Shown here one piece after another: positions 5,793 through 6,495 of a stretch of 6,495 nt of DNA. This DNA comes from Phycisphaerae bacterium (GTDB lineage: Bacteria; Planctomycetota; Phycisphaerae; Sedimentisphaerales; Anaerohalosphaeraceae). Below the pieces are notes generated by a model, which saw only the letters and a list, made by a program, of their open reading frames with translations, had not been told where the DNA came from and made no database searches. The stretch lies in NCBI GenBank assembly GCA_021736615.1, contig JAIPFN010000044.1, positions 1-6,495 of the forward strand. Reading direction: 5' to 3'. Position 1 is the stretch's first letter. Each line of letters starts with the position of its first letter. A program made the position numbers and the translations under genes.

Positions 5793-6392
5793 ATGCTCAG
5801 AGCGGACAGTATAAGGCAAATGGAAGATGTGTTGGCAATTGTTAAAGCGAAATATAACAAAGGGACTAATATTAAAAAAGCTTGCCGTGAAGCTATCGAG
5901 GAGGTTAGTAAAAGGTACGAAAAAAGATACCAGACCATCAATGACCTGTGCACTAGAAGGCTCAATCAAAATATTGACTCTTTTTATCTTCAAATTGCGG
6001 AATGGTTACACGGGAAACCTCAGATGCTAATAAAGGCGATCCAAGATCACATCGACAGCCATAGTCTTAATGAAATCACTCTCTTCCTCAATAGTGATGC
6101 TAACCAAAAGGAGAGTTCATTTAGAACACAAAGAGTTTTAAATGAAGAAACGTTTAGTTTTAGACTGGACAATCATGTCGCTAAGAAACTTAAAGTTCTG
6201 GCGATAAGTTCTGAAGAAGATACAGCAGAATGGCTAACAATGGCTGTAACTGAAATAATAAATCAAAAATACAACCTTTGGCTTTCCGAACAAGTTGACC
6301 TGCCTATCAAACCAATGAATACCATTCAGGAACAGAACAAGATGAAACAAGAACAGCTTATAATACTCCCCAGAAATCAAACCATGGTATAA
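5793..6392 (+). CDS. Putative DNA-binding protein with C-terminal ribbon-helix-helix-like domain
   Basis: The product is 199 residues and I cannot assign it to a named family. The N-terminal part (about 1-88) is helical and charged. Its segment RYEKRYQTINDLCTRRL (41-57) has the look of a recognition helix, followed by a helical FYLQIAEWLHGKP stretch. Residues about 119-160 fit a ribbon-helix-helix fold: strand ETFSFRLD, helix from NHVAKKLKVLA, then helix from TAEWLTMAVTEIINQKY. The last 35 residues are polar and probably disordered. AGGGG six bases before the ATG supports the start. The gene is markedly more A+T-rich than its left neighbours (line 5821-5880 has 18 G+C of 60, against 44 of 60 at 2521-2580), which suggests recent transfer. 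It is followed within 60 bases by a transposase gene. A transcriptional regulator or antitoxin-like protein is possible; no toxin or effector gene is visible beside it. Confidence 0.65.
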   Translation: MLRADSIRQMEDVLAIVKAKYNKGTNIKKACREAIEEVSKRYEKRYQTINDLCTRRLNQNIDSFYLQIAEWLHGKPQMLIKAIQDHIDSHSLNEITLFLNSDANQKESSFRTQRVLNEETFSFRLDNHVAKKLKVLAISSEEDTAEWLTMAVTEIINQKYNLWLSEQVDLPIKPMNTIQEQNKMKQEQLIILPRNQTMV

Positions 6393-6404
6393 GGTTGTAT
6401 GATG

Positions 6405-6413
6405 TGCTATAAT
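6405..6413 (+). promoter_or_regulatory. Extended -10 promoter of the transposase gene
   Basis: TGC immediately followed by TATAAT gives a perfect -10 box with the TGn extension, 36 bases before the transposase ATG. The -35 position has no good match, which extended -10 promoters tolerate. Confidence 0.55.
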
Positions 6414-6448
6414 TAAAGCATCATTAAGTTCTTGTAGGGGTTAGAGTT

Positions 6449-6495
6449 ATGGCAAAAAGACGGCATTTTGGTAAGGAATTTAAGGCTCGTGTGGC
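6449..6495 (+). CDS. IS3-family OrfA-like transposase, N-terminal fragment (3' end outside window)
   Basis: Only 15 full codons and two further bases are visible, giving MAKRRHFGKEFKARV. The RR-x-F-x-x-EFK-x-x-V pattern at the very N-terminus is typical of the helix-turn-helix OrfA protein of IS3-family elements, which binds the element ends and is joined to the OrfB catalytic part by frameshifting. A TAGGGG ribosome-binding sequence lies eight bases upstream of the ATG, and an extended -10 promoter lies ahead of it. The element's left end must lie between the stop codon of the preceding gene (6392) and the promoter, but no inverted repeat can be confirmed because the right end is outside the window. 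Some other HTH_Tnp_1-type transposases begin in a similar way. Confidence 0.7.
   Translation, partial: MAKRRHFGKEFKARV

Larger units (their letters stand above)
6393..6495 (+). mobile_element. Left end of an insertion sequence, probably IS3 family (partial)
   Basis: The assignment follows from the OrfA-like start at 6449 and its promoter. The terminal inverted repeat probably starts near 6395-6398, where TTGTATGATGTGC precedes the -10 box, since IS3-family ends begin with TG. The exact boundary and target duplication cannot be determined from this end alone. Confidence 0.5.

Overview
The window looks like bacterial chromosome, mostly of moderate to high G+C, with an A+T-rich right end that carries signs of mobile DNA. 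A planctomycete, perhaps of the Phycisphaerae type, is my best guess. It rests on a secreted glycosidase-like protein of a kind I associate with Planctomycetes and related bacteria, plus general gene content. No rRNA or tRNA is present to confirm it.

Left part (1-1415): the 3' end of an M14 zinc carboxypeptidase-like gene on the + strand converges on two - strand genes. These are a calcineurin-like metallophosphoesterase and, 66 bases downstream of it, a pterin-4a-carbinolamine dehydratase, probably one transcript. A strong sigma70-type promoter for this pair lies at 1450-1478.

Middle (1416-4700): a divergent intergenic region separates the phosphoesterase from a + strand type I DAHP synthase of the Thermotoga/Bacillus kind, the first enzyme of the shikimate pathway. 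The synthase is followed by a secreted clan GH-A-like protein. That gene overlaps, tail to tail by 4 bases, a small - strand VOC (glyoxalase-fold) gene.

Right part (4701-6495): a - strand four-helix membrane protein of unknown function comes first. Next is about 490 bases with no convincing gene but with degenerate internal repeats and a perfect 14-bp inverted repeat resembling a terminator. After that comes an A+T-rich + strand gene whose product has a ribbon-helix-helix-like C-terminal domain, preceded by a cluster of ACGTAA motifs. The window ends in the first codons of an IS3-family OrfA-like transposase.

Two points stand out. First, a dispersed repeat of about 85-90 bases occurs twice (1547-1636 and 4741-4823). 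It consists of two hairpins separated by a 7-bp tandem array. The stems are identical between copies, while the loops and the number of 7-bp units differ. Second, the A+T-rich two-domain DNA-binding-like protein has a self-contained promoter/operator-like region next to an insertion sequence. The metabolic genes look like ordinary housekeeping functions; nothing seen here amounts to a complete new multi-gene system.
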